Assembly: GCF_008974245.1 (NCBI RefSeq)
Contig: NZ_BBZI01000009.1
Span: 434,370 to 498,369 of the forward strand
Length of the DNA stretch: 64,000 bases
From: Streptomyces abyssomicinicus
GTDB lineage: Bacteria > Actinomycetota > Actinomycetes > Streptomycetales > Streptomycetaceae
Direction: 5' to 3'
Position 1 is the stretch's first letter. Every line of letters begins with the position of its first letter. Position numbers and translations under genes: made by a program. Shown here in pieces: positions 15,952-24,271 of the stretch. Below the pieces are notes generated by a model that saw only the letters and a program-made list of their open reading frames with translations, made no database searches and was not told the origin of the DNA.

Positions 15952-17751
15952 ATGACCGACAAGGACGCACGCACGCCTGCTCGTTGGCACAAGAGCTACG
16001 TGGAAGGCTCGCGGACCGACATCCGCGTGCCAGTACGTCAGGTCCACCTCACCAATGGCCGTTCGGTGTCGCTGTACGACACCTCCGGCCCGTACACCGA
16101 TCCGGCGGTCGTCACCGACGTGCGCCGGGGTCTGCCGCCGCTGCGGCAGAACTGGATCATCGCCCGCGGCGACACCGAGGAGTATCCGGGCCGGCCGGTC
16201 CGACCCGAGGACGACGGCATCCGCCACACCTCACCGCGCGGCGGACTGCGTAACCTGGACGCGGTCTTCCCGGGCGACCCGCGGCGTCCGCGCCGCAGCC
16301 TGGAGGGGCGGCCGGCGACCCAGCTCGCCTATGCCCGGCGGGGCGAGATCACGCCCGAGATGGAGTTCGTCGCCCTCCGGGAAAACGTCTCGCCGGAGGT
16401 CGTGCGGGAGGAGATCGCGGCGGGGCGGGCCGTGCTGCCCGCCAACGTGAACCATCCGGAGATCGAGCCGATGATCATCGGCAAGCGTTTCCTGGTGAAG
16501 GTCAACGCCAACATCGGCAACTCCGCGGTGACCTCCTCCATCGAGGAGGAGGTGGAGAAGATGACCTGGGCGACCCGATGGGGCGCCGACACGGTGATGG
16601 ACCTCTCCACCGGCCGCAACATCCACACCACGCGTGAGTGGGTGCTGCGCAACTCCCCCGTCCCGATCGGGACCGTGCCCCTCTACCAGGCGTTGGAGAA
16701 GGTGGACGGCAAGGCAGAGGAGCTGACCTGGGAGATCTACCGGGACACGGTGATCGAACAGGCCGAGCAGGGCGTGGACTACATGACCGTGCACGCCGGC
16801 GTACGGCTGGCCTACGTGCCGCTGACGGCCGGGAGGAAGACCGGTATCGTCTCCCGGGGCGGATCGATCATGGCGGCCTGGTGCCTGGCGCACCACAAGG
16901 AGAGCTTCCTCTACGAGAACTTCGAGGAACTGAGCGAGATCCTGGCCTCCTACGACGTCACCTACTCGCTGGGCGACGGCCTGCGCCCGGGGTCGATCGC
17001 CGACGCCAACGACGAAGCCCAGTTCGCGGAGTTGCGCACGCTCGGGGAACTCAACCGGATCGCCAAGCGTTGTGGTGTGCAGACGATGATCGAGGGCCCG
17101 GGCCACGTCCCGATGCACAAGATCAAGGAGAACATCGACCTTCAGCAGGAGATCTGCGATGAAGCTCCGTTCTATACGCTCGGCCCGCTGACCACGGACA
17201 TCGCTCCGGGCTACGACCACATCACCTCCGGCATCGGCGCGGCGATGATCGCCTGGTGGGGTACGGCGATGCTTTGCTACGTCACCCCCAAGGAACACCT
17301 GGGCCTGCCCGACCGGGACGACGTCAAGACGGGCGTGATCACGTACCGGATCGCCGCCCACGCCGCCGACCTGGCCAAGGGGCATCCGGGCGCCCAGGAG
17401 TGGGACGACGCGCTCTCAGACGCGCGGTTCGAGTTCCGGTGGGAGGACCAGTTCGACCTCTCCCTCGACCCGGACACCGCGCGGGAGTTCCACGACGAGA
17501 CGCTGCCGGCCGAACCCGCGAAGACGGCGCACTTCTGCTCGATGTGCGGGCCGAAGTTCTGCTCGATGCGGATCAGCCGGGACATCAACGAGCGGTTCGG
17601 CGGGGATGCGGCGGCGGGTTCCGCGGAGGCGATCGCCGAGGGCATGCTCCAGAAGTCCAAGGAGTTCGCGGCGGGCGGCAACCGGGTGTACCTGCCGCTG
17701 GCGGAGCGGGCAGAGCGTGCGGAGCCGCCCGTCGAGGCCGTGGCGGACTGA
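15952..17751 (+). CDS. thiC: phosphomethylpyrimidine synthase ThiC
   Basis: A 599-residue radical SAM enzyme that converts aminoimidazole ribotide to HMP phosphate, the pyrimidine half of thiamine. The C-terminal cluster motif CSMCGPKFC (starting about residue 528) ligates the [4Fe-4S] cluster, and internal signatures such as NANIGNSAVTSSIEEEVEK and EGPGHVPMHKIKENIDLQ are diagnostic. The ATG follows the riboswitch-embedded Shine-Dalgarno by about four bases. Regulation by TPP is strongly implied. Full length. Confidence 0.98.
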   Translation: MTDKDARTPARWHKSYVEGSRTDIRVPVRQVHLTNGRSVSLYDTSGPYTDPAVVTDVRRGLPPLRQNWIIARGDTEEYPGRPVRPEDDGIRHTSPRGGLRNLDAVFPGDPRRPRRSLEGRPATQLAYARRGEITPEMEFVALRENVSPEVVREEIAAGRAVLPANVNHPEIEPMIIGKRFLVKVNANIGNSAVTSSIEEEVEKMTWATRWGADTVMDLSTGRNIHTTREWVLRNSPVPIGTVPLYQALEKVDGKAEELTWEIYRDTVIEQAEQGVDYMTVHAGVRLAYVPLTAGRKTGIVSRGGSIMAAWCLAHHKESFLYENFEELSEILASYDVTYSLGDGLRPGSIADANDEAQFAELRTLGELNRIAKRCGVQTMIEGPGHVPMHKIKENIDLQQEICDEAPFYTLGPLTTDIAPGYDHITSGIGAAMIAWWGTAMLCYVTPKEHLGLPDRDDVKTGVITYRIAAHAADLAKGHPGAQEWDDALSDARFEFRWEDQFDLSLDPDTAREFHDETLPAEPAKTAHFCSMCGPKFCSMRISRDINERFGGDAAAGSAEAIAEGMLQKSKEFAAGGNRVYLPLAERAERAEPPVEAVAD

Positions 17752-17784
17752 CGCGGGGCGCGCCGGACCGCGGCGTGACGTACG

Positions 17785-17816
17785 GCTGCGTGACGTGCGG
17801 CTGCACGTCACGCAGC
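17785..17816 (+). terminator. terminator-like hairpin after thiC
   Basis: A perfect 14-bp inverted repeat (17785-17798 with 17803-17816) with a 4-nt GGCT loop lies 34 bp after the thiC stop, with no U-tract. Streptomyces often uses such hairpins. Confidence 0.75.
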
Positions 17817-18172
17817 GGCGTGACGTACCGCTGACGGCCGTGCGCCGAGCGGTGGTCCGTCACCCGCATCGGTGCGCACCGATGCGGGGTACGGGCCGCC
17901 CGTGGGGCCGGCTCGGGCCGCCGTGGGGCCGGCTCGGGCCGCGTCACCTTGTCCGGGCCGGGCGCGGCGCGGACGGGGCGGTCCGGGCGTGGACGGGGCG
18001 GTCCTGGCCGTGTCCTGCCCGTGCCCTGCCCGCACCGGGCCGCGTCGGTGGGCACCGGCGCCGTGGAGGCCGGCCGGGTGACGTGTGCGCCCGGCCGGTG
18101 TCATCCGGCGCCGGCCCGTGCCAGACGGTGCCGGCCGGTGGCTGATGGCTGGTGCCGTGCGGTGCCGGCCGG
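17817..18172. repeat. gene-free gap with palindrome and tandem repeats
   Basis: This very G+C-rich gap between convergent genes holds no convincing gene. It contains a perfect 26-bp palindrome (17863-17888, centre GTGCGCAC), probably a second terminator serving the convergent membrane protein gene. It also has two exact 21-bp copies of a GTGGGGCCGGCTCGGGCC unit (17900-17941) and looser GGGGCGGTC repeats at 17970-18010. Confidence 0.7.
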
Positions 18173-18994
18173 TCAGTCCGTGTGCCGGGTCCGGCTGGAG
18201 AAGTCCGGGCTGCTGTACCCCGGGCTGCTGAAGCGCGGGCCGGCGAGCCGGCCGGGTTCCCGGTGCGTGCCGGTGCCGGGGTAGCCGTCGTGGCCGCCCG
18301 GCTCCGCAGGTCGGCCGCCCGTGGTCGGGGAGACCTGCGGGGGCCAGGTCGCCGCTTCCTGGAGGAAGGGACGGATCCCACGCTCCCGCAGCGCCTCCAG
18401 CCACTCGTCGCGGGCCCGTTCCAGGTCCGCGTCCGGGCGGTGCCGCGGCGCGACGTGGTACGCGCGGGAGCCGTTGCGCACGGCGGTGATCAGCAGCCCG
18501 GCCGCGGCGGCCAGCAGCGCGGCGGCCGCCAGCGCGCCGAACGTCCAGCCGGCGGTCAGCAGGGCCGCGGCCATGGCCGGCTCCGGTGTGAGCATCTTCA
18601 GGACGTAGCCGATCAGCAGCAGGACGGCCGCCGACGCCCCCGCCAGCAGCGGGGCCAGGACGACCGCCACGGCGGCGGCTCCGGGACCGGTCGCGTCGGC
18701 GTCCGCCCGGGCGGAGGGAGTGCCCGCCTCGGAGGACGATTCCCGTCCCGCGTCGGCGAGGTGCCGAAGGCCCTCGCGGAGGTCGCGGTAGTGGCCGTAC
18801 TCGGCGGCCGCCGCCTCCATGATCTCGTCGGCGCGCTCCAGGGCGAGCGTGCGCAGCTGCTCGCTGTTCGGGCGGCCGGCGGGCCCCGCCGGGTCGTCGT
18901 ACCGCGGGGTCGAGCGCAGGGCCTCGTCCAGGGCTCGCTCGAAATCGGGGCGGTCCTCGTACCGCAGCTGCTGCGGGTGGCTGGTCATGTGCAT
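18173..18994 (-). CDS. hypothetical two-helix membrane protein
   Basis: A protein of about 273 residues with an acidic/alanine-rich N-terminal helical part (RPDFERALDEALRSTPRYDD; then LERADEIMEAAAAEYGHYRDL), two adjacent hydrophobic helices (about residues 110-170), a second charged helix (ERARDEWLEALRERGIRPFL) and a Ser/Gly/Pro-rich tail. It looks like a streptomycete-specific conserved membrane protein whose function I do not recognise. ATG 18994 and ATG 18988 both have plausible ribosome binding purines upstream. Confidence 0.72.
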   Translation of the reverse strand: MHMTSHPQQLRYEDRPDFERALDEALRSTPRYDDPAGPAGRPNSEQLRTLALERADEIMEAAAAEYGHYRDLREGLRHLADAGRESSSEAGTPSARADADATGPGAAAVAVVLAPLLAGASAAVLLLIGYVLKMLTPEPAMAAALLTAGWTFGALAAAALLAAAAGLLITAVRNGSRAYHVAPRHRPDADLERARDEWLEALRERGIRPFLQEAATWPPQVSPTTGGRPAEPGGHDGYPGTGTHREPGRLAGPRFSSPGYSSPDFSSRTRHTD

Positions 18995-19311
18995 CCCCCG
19001 ATGCTCCGTAGGGCTGTGGCTCGGCATGCCGACGAGCCGTCTGGCTGGGACGGAGGGGAGCCTGCTACGGATAGTCCGATGGTAGTGCCGCGGCGGCGGG
19101 TGATGACAAGGGGATTACGGGAGGTTTCACGTTTTCGCCGCCGGACGAGCGCCGGATCCGGCAGCTGACGTGACGCGTGAACTGCCGTGTGGCACAAGGG
19201 ACTTGGCGTTGCCTGGCCAGTCGTGGGCGCAGGCACGCGGCAGGAGCACGGCAGGCACGCGTCAGGCCCGGACCACTCGCCCGGGTCCGTGCGCTTCGTC
19301 GGCGCTCGTCC

Positions 19312-20472
19312 TCAGACGATCGGCAGGCGGCGCACCAGGAGGGTGCCGGCCATGGTGACTCCGCCGTCCATGGCGACGGCGAGTCCGTCGGCGTAGATGT
19401 GCGGGCCGTCGATGAGCGGGCGGCCGTGGCCGGACTCGCCGTCCTCCGTGCCGGCCTCACCGGTGAGGTAGGGGATCGGGCTGTGTCCGTGGACGATCCG
19501 GGTGCCGCCGTAGGCGTCGAGGAGTTCACGGGCGGCCTGCACACCGCCGGAGTCGCGGAAGGCGAACCGCTTGGTGAACTTGCGGAACAGGTCCCAGACC
19601 TCGTCCGCGTCGTTGCGGGTCAGGGTCTCCCGCACGGTGTCGTTGACCTCCTGGATGGAGCCGCCGAACTCCAGGTACGCGGTGGTGTCGGAGTGCACCA
19701 GCAGGTGGCCGTCGACCTCCTCCATCGCGGCCAGCCGGGCCATCCACTGGAGGTGGTGGTCCTGGAGGCGCTCCATGTCCGTCTTCTGGCCGCCGTTGAG
19801 CAGCCAGGCCGCCTGGAAGGTGGCGGTCCCGGCACCGGAGTTGACCGGGGTGTCGCCGTACCGCTTGGCGCCGAGCAGGAGCAGTTCGTGGTTGCCCAGC
19901 AGCGCCTTGCAGTATCCGCCGGCCGCCGCGGCCTCGGCCGACAGCCGCATCACCAGCTCGATCACGCCGACGCCGTCCGGGCCCCGGTCGGTGAAGTCGC
20001 CCAGGAACCACAACCGGGTGTTGCCCGCCGACCAGTTGCCGTTCTCGTCGACGATGCCCTGGCCCCGCAGCGCGTCGAGGAGTTCGTCGAGGTAGCCGTG
20101 GACGTCGCCCACGACGTAGAGCGGGCCGGGAGCGGGCTGTCCGGCGGCCTGCGCCTCCGCTGCGGCCGGAGCGGTGACCGCCGACGGGGTGAGCTGCAGG
20201 GTGTCTCCGCGGCGGATCACCGGAAGGTTCCGCTCGGTCGGGGTGTACCCGTCGGGCGGCCCGTCCGGGAAGGCCTCCGGGGGCACGGACCCGGGATGGG
20301 GCTCCGGGCGCGGGGAGGCGGGCGGCTCGGTGCGCGCCACCGGCGGCGGGGCCGCAGGAGGAGGGCCGGCCGCGACGTGCGGCGCGGGTTCGTGGACGTA
20401 TGCCGGCACCCGGAAGTCGCGCAGTGTCGCCGTACGCTCCACCTCGGGTCCCCGACCGGCCCCCTGAGTCAT
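19312..20472 (-). CDS. PP2A-like metallophosphoesterase
   Basis: A 386-residue protein with a Pro/Ala-rich N-terminal 110 residues, then a calcineurin-type phosphatase domain. The metal ligands are seen as GDVHG (in LYVVGDVHGYLDEL), GDFTDRGPD, GNHE (in KALLGNHELLLLG), LVHSD and HGHSP, in the order of bacterial serine/threonine protein phosphatases and ApaH-like enzymes. Substrate unknown. ATG 20472 is chosen because GGAGG precedes it by five bases. The frame stays open 390 bp further upstream, but that part is repeat-rich and non-conserved. Confidence 0.85.
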   Translation of the reverse strand: MTQGAGRGPEVERTATLRDFRVPAYVHEPAPHVAAGPPPAAPPPVARTEPPASPRPEPHPGSVPPEAFPDGPPDGYTPTERNLPVIRRGDTLQLTPSAVTAPAAAEAQAAGQPAPGPLYVVGDVHGYLDELLDALRGQGIVDENGNWSAGNTRLWFLGDFTDRGPDGVGVIELVMRLSAEAAAAGGYCKALLGNHELLLLGAKRYGDTPVNSGAGTATFQAAWLLNGGQKTDMERLQDHHLQWMARLAAMEEVDGHLLVHSDTTAYLEFGGSIQEVNDTVRETLTRNDADEVWDLFRKFTKRFAFRDSGGVQAARELLDAYGGTRIVHGHSPIPYLTGEAGTEDGESGHGRPLIDGPHIYADGLAVAMDGGVTMAGTLLVRRLPIV

Positions 20473-21330
20473 CGACCCCTCCACCATCGCGCCGCGTCTG
20501 CACCGCATCGGACTGCCTGGTGGCAGCGGCCCGCGGTGTCGTGCGCCCATCATAGGAACGCGGATCGCGCCGTGTGACGACCCAGGGGTGGTGAATCCGG
20601 CGGGGATGGCCGATGGCGTGCTGGATTTCGTCCGAATCGCGCGGTGTGCGGGGGTTGACCCCCCGTCCGGACGACCCGCCCGAACCGTCGCTCGTGCCCG
20701 CCTCGACCACGGGCGGCGCACCGGCCACGCTCCCGCGCCCCTGGACGTCACCGTCCGGCCCGGGGCCGCCTCTCGGGGCCGTCTCCCGGGGCTGCTCAGC
20801 GCGGCCTTCCCGCGGCGCCGCCGGCCCGGCCTCCCGTCCGAGCGCACAGCCCCTTCCCTCATCGCCCGAAGGTCACCCCCCTGCCAGGGACGCCCCGTCG
20901 GTCAGGCGGAGACCCCGTCGGTCTGGCGGAGACCCTGCCGGTCTGGCGGAGACCCTGCCGGTCTGGCGGAGACCCTGCCGGTCGGAGGGAGCCCGCGCCG
21001 GTCGGAGGGAGCCCGCGCCGGTCGGAGGTAGACCCAGCGCCAGCCGGGCAAGCGACCCAGCTCACGGGTCAGCCCGGCCCCGCAGCCGCCCGTCCCGCTG
21101 GGGCCGCCCGCCCGGTTGGGGCCGCCCGTCCAGCTGGGGCCGCATGTTCCGGTGAGGTCACCCTCCCAGGTGCTGCCGCCCCTGCCGTCCTGGCCACCCG
21201 CCCCCCGTTGAGCCGTCAGGTCATGGCGCCGGACACCCCCGCCAGGCCCGGTACGCGTACCGGCCTGCGTACCAGCCCGGCCCGCGTACCGGCCCCTCCT
21301 CCGGCGCGCGGGATCCAGGCGGCGCAGGGA
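20473..21330. other. 858-bp intergenic region without a gene
   Basis: Frames are open on both strands only because G+C is high; none has a credible ribosome binding site or a family resemblance. The region holds the 20-bp tandem repeats at 20901-21040, a set of TGGGGCCGCC repeats (21098-21144) and imperfect GCGTACCGGCC repeats (21250-21295). It probably carries the promoter of the phosphatase gene at its left end and terminator function for the LacI gene at its right end. Confidence 0.7.
20901..21040. repeat. 20-bp tandem repeat array
   Basis: Seven head-to-tail 20-bp units. The first four follow GTCTGGCGGAGACCCTGCCG (20901-20980), the next two are identical copies of a variant GTCGGAGGGAGCCCGCGCCG (20981-21020), and the last is degenerate. 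The period is not a multiple of three, so the array is not coding. Confidence 0.9.
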
Positions 21331-22443
21331 TCAACCGGTACCCGGGTTGCGCGGCGGACTCACGGTGGTGCGGGTCGGGCGGCGCTGGGAGGAGGCGCGG
21401 ACGATCAGCTCGGTCGGTATGACCTGCTCGACCGGCTGGTCCGAGGCGATTCCCTCGATGGCGTCGATCAGCAGCTGCACCACGGCCGTGCCGATCCGGC
21501 GCGGCTTGAGGGAGAGCGTGGTGATCGGCGGTTCGGTGGACGCGTAGACCGAGGACTCGCTGCAACACACCAGCAGCAGGTCCTCCGGCACCCGCAGCCC
21601 GTACCGCCGGGCGGCGGCGAGCAGGTCGGTGCCGTTGGGGTCGAAGAGGCCGTACACCGCGTCGGGCCGGTCCGGCCGGGCCAGCAGCCGGTCGGCGGCC
21701 ACGGCTCCCGCGCACGGGTCGTGGGCCGGATAGGACTCGTAGACCGGCTCCTGCCCGACACTCTCGCACCAGCGCAGGTAGGCGGTGGTGGACAGCCGGG
21801 TGTACGTGTCGGTGCTGGTGCCGGTGAGGAGCCCGATGCGCCGGGCGCCGGCCGCGGCCAGGTGGTCCAGGATGCCCAGGACGGCGGCCTCGTGGTCGTT
21901 GTCCACCCATGCCGTCACCGGAAGGGCGCCGTTGGGGCGGCCGTCGGAGACCACCGGTAAACCCTGGCGGGCCAGTTCGGCGACGACCGGATCGTGGTCC
22001 GACGGGTCGATGACCACGGTGCCGTCCAGCGCCACGTTGGACCACACGTCGTGCCGTGAGGTCGCGGGCAGGATCACCAGGGCGTAACCGCGGTCCAGCG
22101 CCGCCGAGGAGGCCGCCCGGGCCATCTCGGCGAAGTAGGCGAACTCGGTGAAGGTGAAAGGTTCATCCCCGTACGTGGTCACCGTCAGGCCGATGAGGCC
22201 GGACTTGCCCGTACGGAGGGTTCGGGCCGCGGCCGAGGGGCGGTAACCGAGACGGTCGGCCACCTCACGGACATGGCGTCGGGTGGCATCGGGCAGTCGG
22301 CCCTTGCCGTTGAGGGCGTCGGAGACGGTCGTGATGGAGACCCCGGCCGCGGCGGCCACGTCCCGGATCCCCGCCCGGCCCGATCGGCTGCCCCGGCGGG
22401 TGATCTCAGCCCGGTTCACCTGGTGCTTCCCTGCTGCTGTCAT
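21331..22443 (-). CDS. LacI family transcriptional regulator
   Basis: A 370-residue LacI-type repressor. The N-terminal HTH is at residues about 27-47 (DVAAAAGVSITTVSDALNGK) with the hinge GYRPSAAARTL, followed by a sugar-binding periplasmic-type domain (GLIGLTVTTYGDEPF; DGTVVIDPSDHDPVVAEL). The ligand is unknown, and no sugar transporter is adjacent. The sequence TACTAT lies 11 bases upstream of the ATG with no evident ribosome binding site, so a leaderless transcript is possible. Confidence 0.88.
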   Translation of the reverse strand: MTAAGKHQVNRAEITRRGSRSGRAGIRDVAAAAGVSITTVSDALNGKGRLPDATRRHVREVADRLGYRPSAAARTLRTGKSGLIGLTVTTYGDEPFTFTEFAYFAEMARAASSAALDRGYALVILPATSRHDVWSNVALDGTVVIDPSDHDPVVAELARQGLPVVSDGRPNGALPVTAWVDNDHEAAVLGILDHLAAAGARRIGLLTGTSTDTYTRLSTTAYLRWCESVGQEPVYESYPAHDPCAGAVAADRLLARPDRPDAVYGLFDPNGTDLLAAARRYGLRVPEDLLLVCCSESSVYASTEPPITTLSLKPRRIGTAVVQLLIDAIEGIASDQPVEQVIPTELIVRASSQRRPTRTTVSPPRNPGTG

Positions 22444-22839
22444 GGCGAGCCGATAGTAGGGCTCAGGAGGCAGGCCGGATTCGATGCATATGCGGCCATT
22501 GACAGGGACGATTCTCCATGGTCATCTGACGAGAAAAGCCTTGGAAACAAAGGGCACAGGCACCTTCGGTCAATGGACCGGGCGTCCCGGCGGGTGAATG
22601 CGGCGTGCAAGGACAAGGTTCCGGACCGGGTGCAACTCACCTGCACGGGTGATGCGCGCCACGGCGCAAGCCACCGGCGCGCGTGATTTCACCGGCCGCG
22701 CCCCTGGTTGCCCCGGGCCGGCTGCGACCGGGTGCCGCGCCCTGGCCGGGCCGGTCCCGCGGCGGGGTGCGGCTCTTAGGCTGATAGCCATCGGTGCCGT
22801 CGGCGAAGTGAGCCGCCGGCCGTCATGAGGAGGACTGCG
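22444..22839. other. promoter region between the divergent LacI and hisC genes
   Basis: This 396-bp gap has a markedly A/T-richer stretch at 22470-22570. A perfect -35 hexamer TTGACA (22499-22504) is followed after 17 bases by TCATCT, a weak -10, on the plus strand. No gene was recognised in the gap. Confidence 0.5.
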
Positions 22840-23919
22840 GTGAGCGAGACGAGCCCCAAACTGCGTGCCGAGCTTGAGGGAGTGCCCTCCTACAAGCCGG
22901 GCCGCCCGGCCTCGGGGTCGGGTCCGGTCGCCTACAAGCTGTCCTCCAACGAGAACCCCTACCCGCCGCTGCCCGGCGTGCTGGAGAGCGTGGTGGCCTC
23001 CGCGGCCTCGTTCAACCGCTACCCGGACATGGCCTGCGCCGGCCTGACCGAGGAGCTGGCGGAGCGCTTCGGTGTGCCCGCCTCCCACGTGGCCACCGGC
23101 ACCGGCTCGGTGGGCGTCGCGCAGCAGCTGCTGCAGGCCACCAGCGGTCCGGGCGACGAGGTGATCTACGCCTGGCGCTCCTTCGAGGCGTACCCGATCA
23201 TCACCCGGATCAGCGGCGCCACCCCGGTGGAGGTGCCCCTCACGCCGGGTGAGGTCCACGACCTCGACGCGATGGCCGACGCGATCACCGAGCGGACCCG
23301 GCTGATCTTCGTCTGCAACCCCAACAACCCGACGGGCACCGTGGTGCGCCGGGCCGAACTGGAGAGGTTCCTCGACCGGGTGCCCGGCGACGTGCTGGTG
23401 GTGCTGGACGAGGCCTACCGGGAGTTCATCCGGGACCAGGACGTTCCGGACGGCGTGGAGCTCTACCGGGACCGCCCCAACGTCTGTGTGCTGCGCACCT
23501 TCTCCAAGGCGTACGGCCTGGCCGGGCTGCGGGTCGGCTTCGCCATCGCCCATGAGCCGGTGGCTGCCGCGCTGCGCAAGACCGCCGTGCCGTTCGGTGT
23601 CAGCCAGCTCGCCCAGGACGCGGCGGTCGCCTCGCTGCGCGCGGAGGACGAACTCCTCGGCCGGGTGGGCTCCCTGGTGTGCGAGCGCAACCGGGTGGTC
23701 GCGGCCCTGCGCGAGCAGGGGTGGACCGTGCCGGACACCGAGGCCAACTTCGTCTGGCTGCGGCTCGATGAGCGGACCATGGAGTTCGCGGCGGCCTGCG
23801 AGCAGGCGGGCGTGGTGGTCCGGCCGTTCGCCGGGGAGGGTGTGCGGGTCACGGTCGGCGAGACGGAGGCCAACGACATCTTCGTCAAGACGGCTGAGGA
23901 GTTCTGCCGCTCCGTCTGA
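22840..23919 (+). CDS. hisC: histidinol-phosphate aminotransferase (HisC2 type)
   Basis: A 359-residue class I/II PLP aminotransferase. The N-terminus SETSPKLRAELEGVPSYKPG and the SSNENPYPP loop are typical of HisC, which transfers the amino group between glutamate and imidazole-acetol phosphate; related enzymes act on phenylalanine. The PLP lysine is in TFSKAYGLAGLRVGF. It stands apart from a his operon, like the second hisC of other streptomycetes, so an aromatic aminotransferase role is also possible. The GTG start at 22840 is six bases after AGGAGGA. Confidence 0.92.
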   Translation: MSETSPKLRAELEGVPSYKPGRPASGSGPVAYKLSSNENPYPPLPGVLESVVASAASFNRYPDMACAGLTEELAERFGVPASHVATGTGSVGVAQQLLQATSGPGDEVIYAWRSFEAYPIITRISGATPVEVPLTPGEVHDLDAMADAITERTRLIFVCNPNNPTGTVVRRAELERFLDRVPGDVLVVLDEAYREFIRDQDVPDGVELYRDRPNVCVLRTFSKAYGLAGLRVGFAIAHEPVAAALRKTAVPFGVSQLAQDAAVASLRAEDELLGRVGSLVCERNRVVAALREQGWTVPDTEANFVWLRLDERTMEFAAACEQAGVVVRPFAGEGVRVTVGETEANDIFVKTAEEFCRSV

Positions 23920-24271
23920 TCCCGCCCGCGGCGTCCGTCCTTTCGGCCCGGTGGCCCCTTCGGGGAGCCGCCGGGCCGTCGCGGTTTCCGGGCGCGGAGC
24001 CGGCCGTCGGACCGGGCGGGAACCGGCCCGGAACCGGCCGCAGAACCGGGCGCGAGGCCGGAGGGCGGAGGGCGGAGGGCGGAGCCGGACGGATGGGCGG
24101 GTTTCGGCCGTCCTGGACCGAAGGGGGTACCCCCCTGTACGGCCGTTCGGCCTACATGCTGATAATAGCTTGTGAATGTGAACGCTTTCACAAGCGCGCA
24201 TGTTCATGCCCCCATGTGCGGATCTGGTGGAACAAACCTCCGCCTCGAGGCACCGCTGTGAAGGAGAACAC
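23920..24271. promoter_or_regulatory. hisC-cydA gap with cyd promoter region
   Basis: This 352-bp gap starts with G+C-rich sequence, including a GGAGGGC run repeated at 24058-24083 and the palindrome GGGGGTACCCCC (24123-24134), a possible terminator of hisC. It then turns A/T-rich, with GATAAT (24161-24166) as a likely -10 element for cydA directly before the Rex operator. Confidence 0.65.
24177..24192. promoter_or_regulatory. Rex operator (ROP) of the cyd operon
   Basis: TGTGAACGCTTTCACA is a perfect match to the Streptomyces Rex consensus (TGTGAACNNNTTCACA). Rex is a redox sensor that releases DNA when NADH/NAD+ rises, and it is known to repress cydABCD in S. coelicolor. The site overlaps the expected transcription start, about 80 bp upstream of cydA. 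Confidence 0.93.

Noticed and set aside
20901..21040. CRISPR array
   Set aside because: Units are contiguous without spacers.
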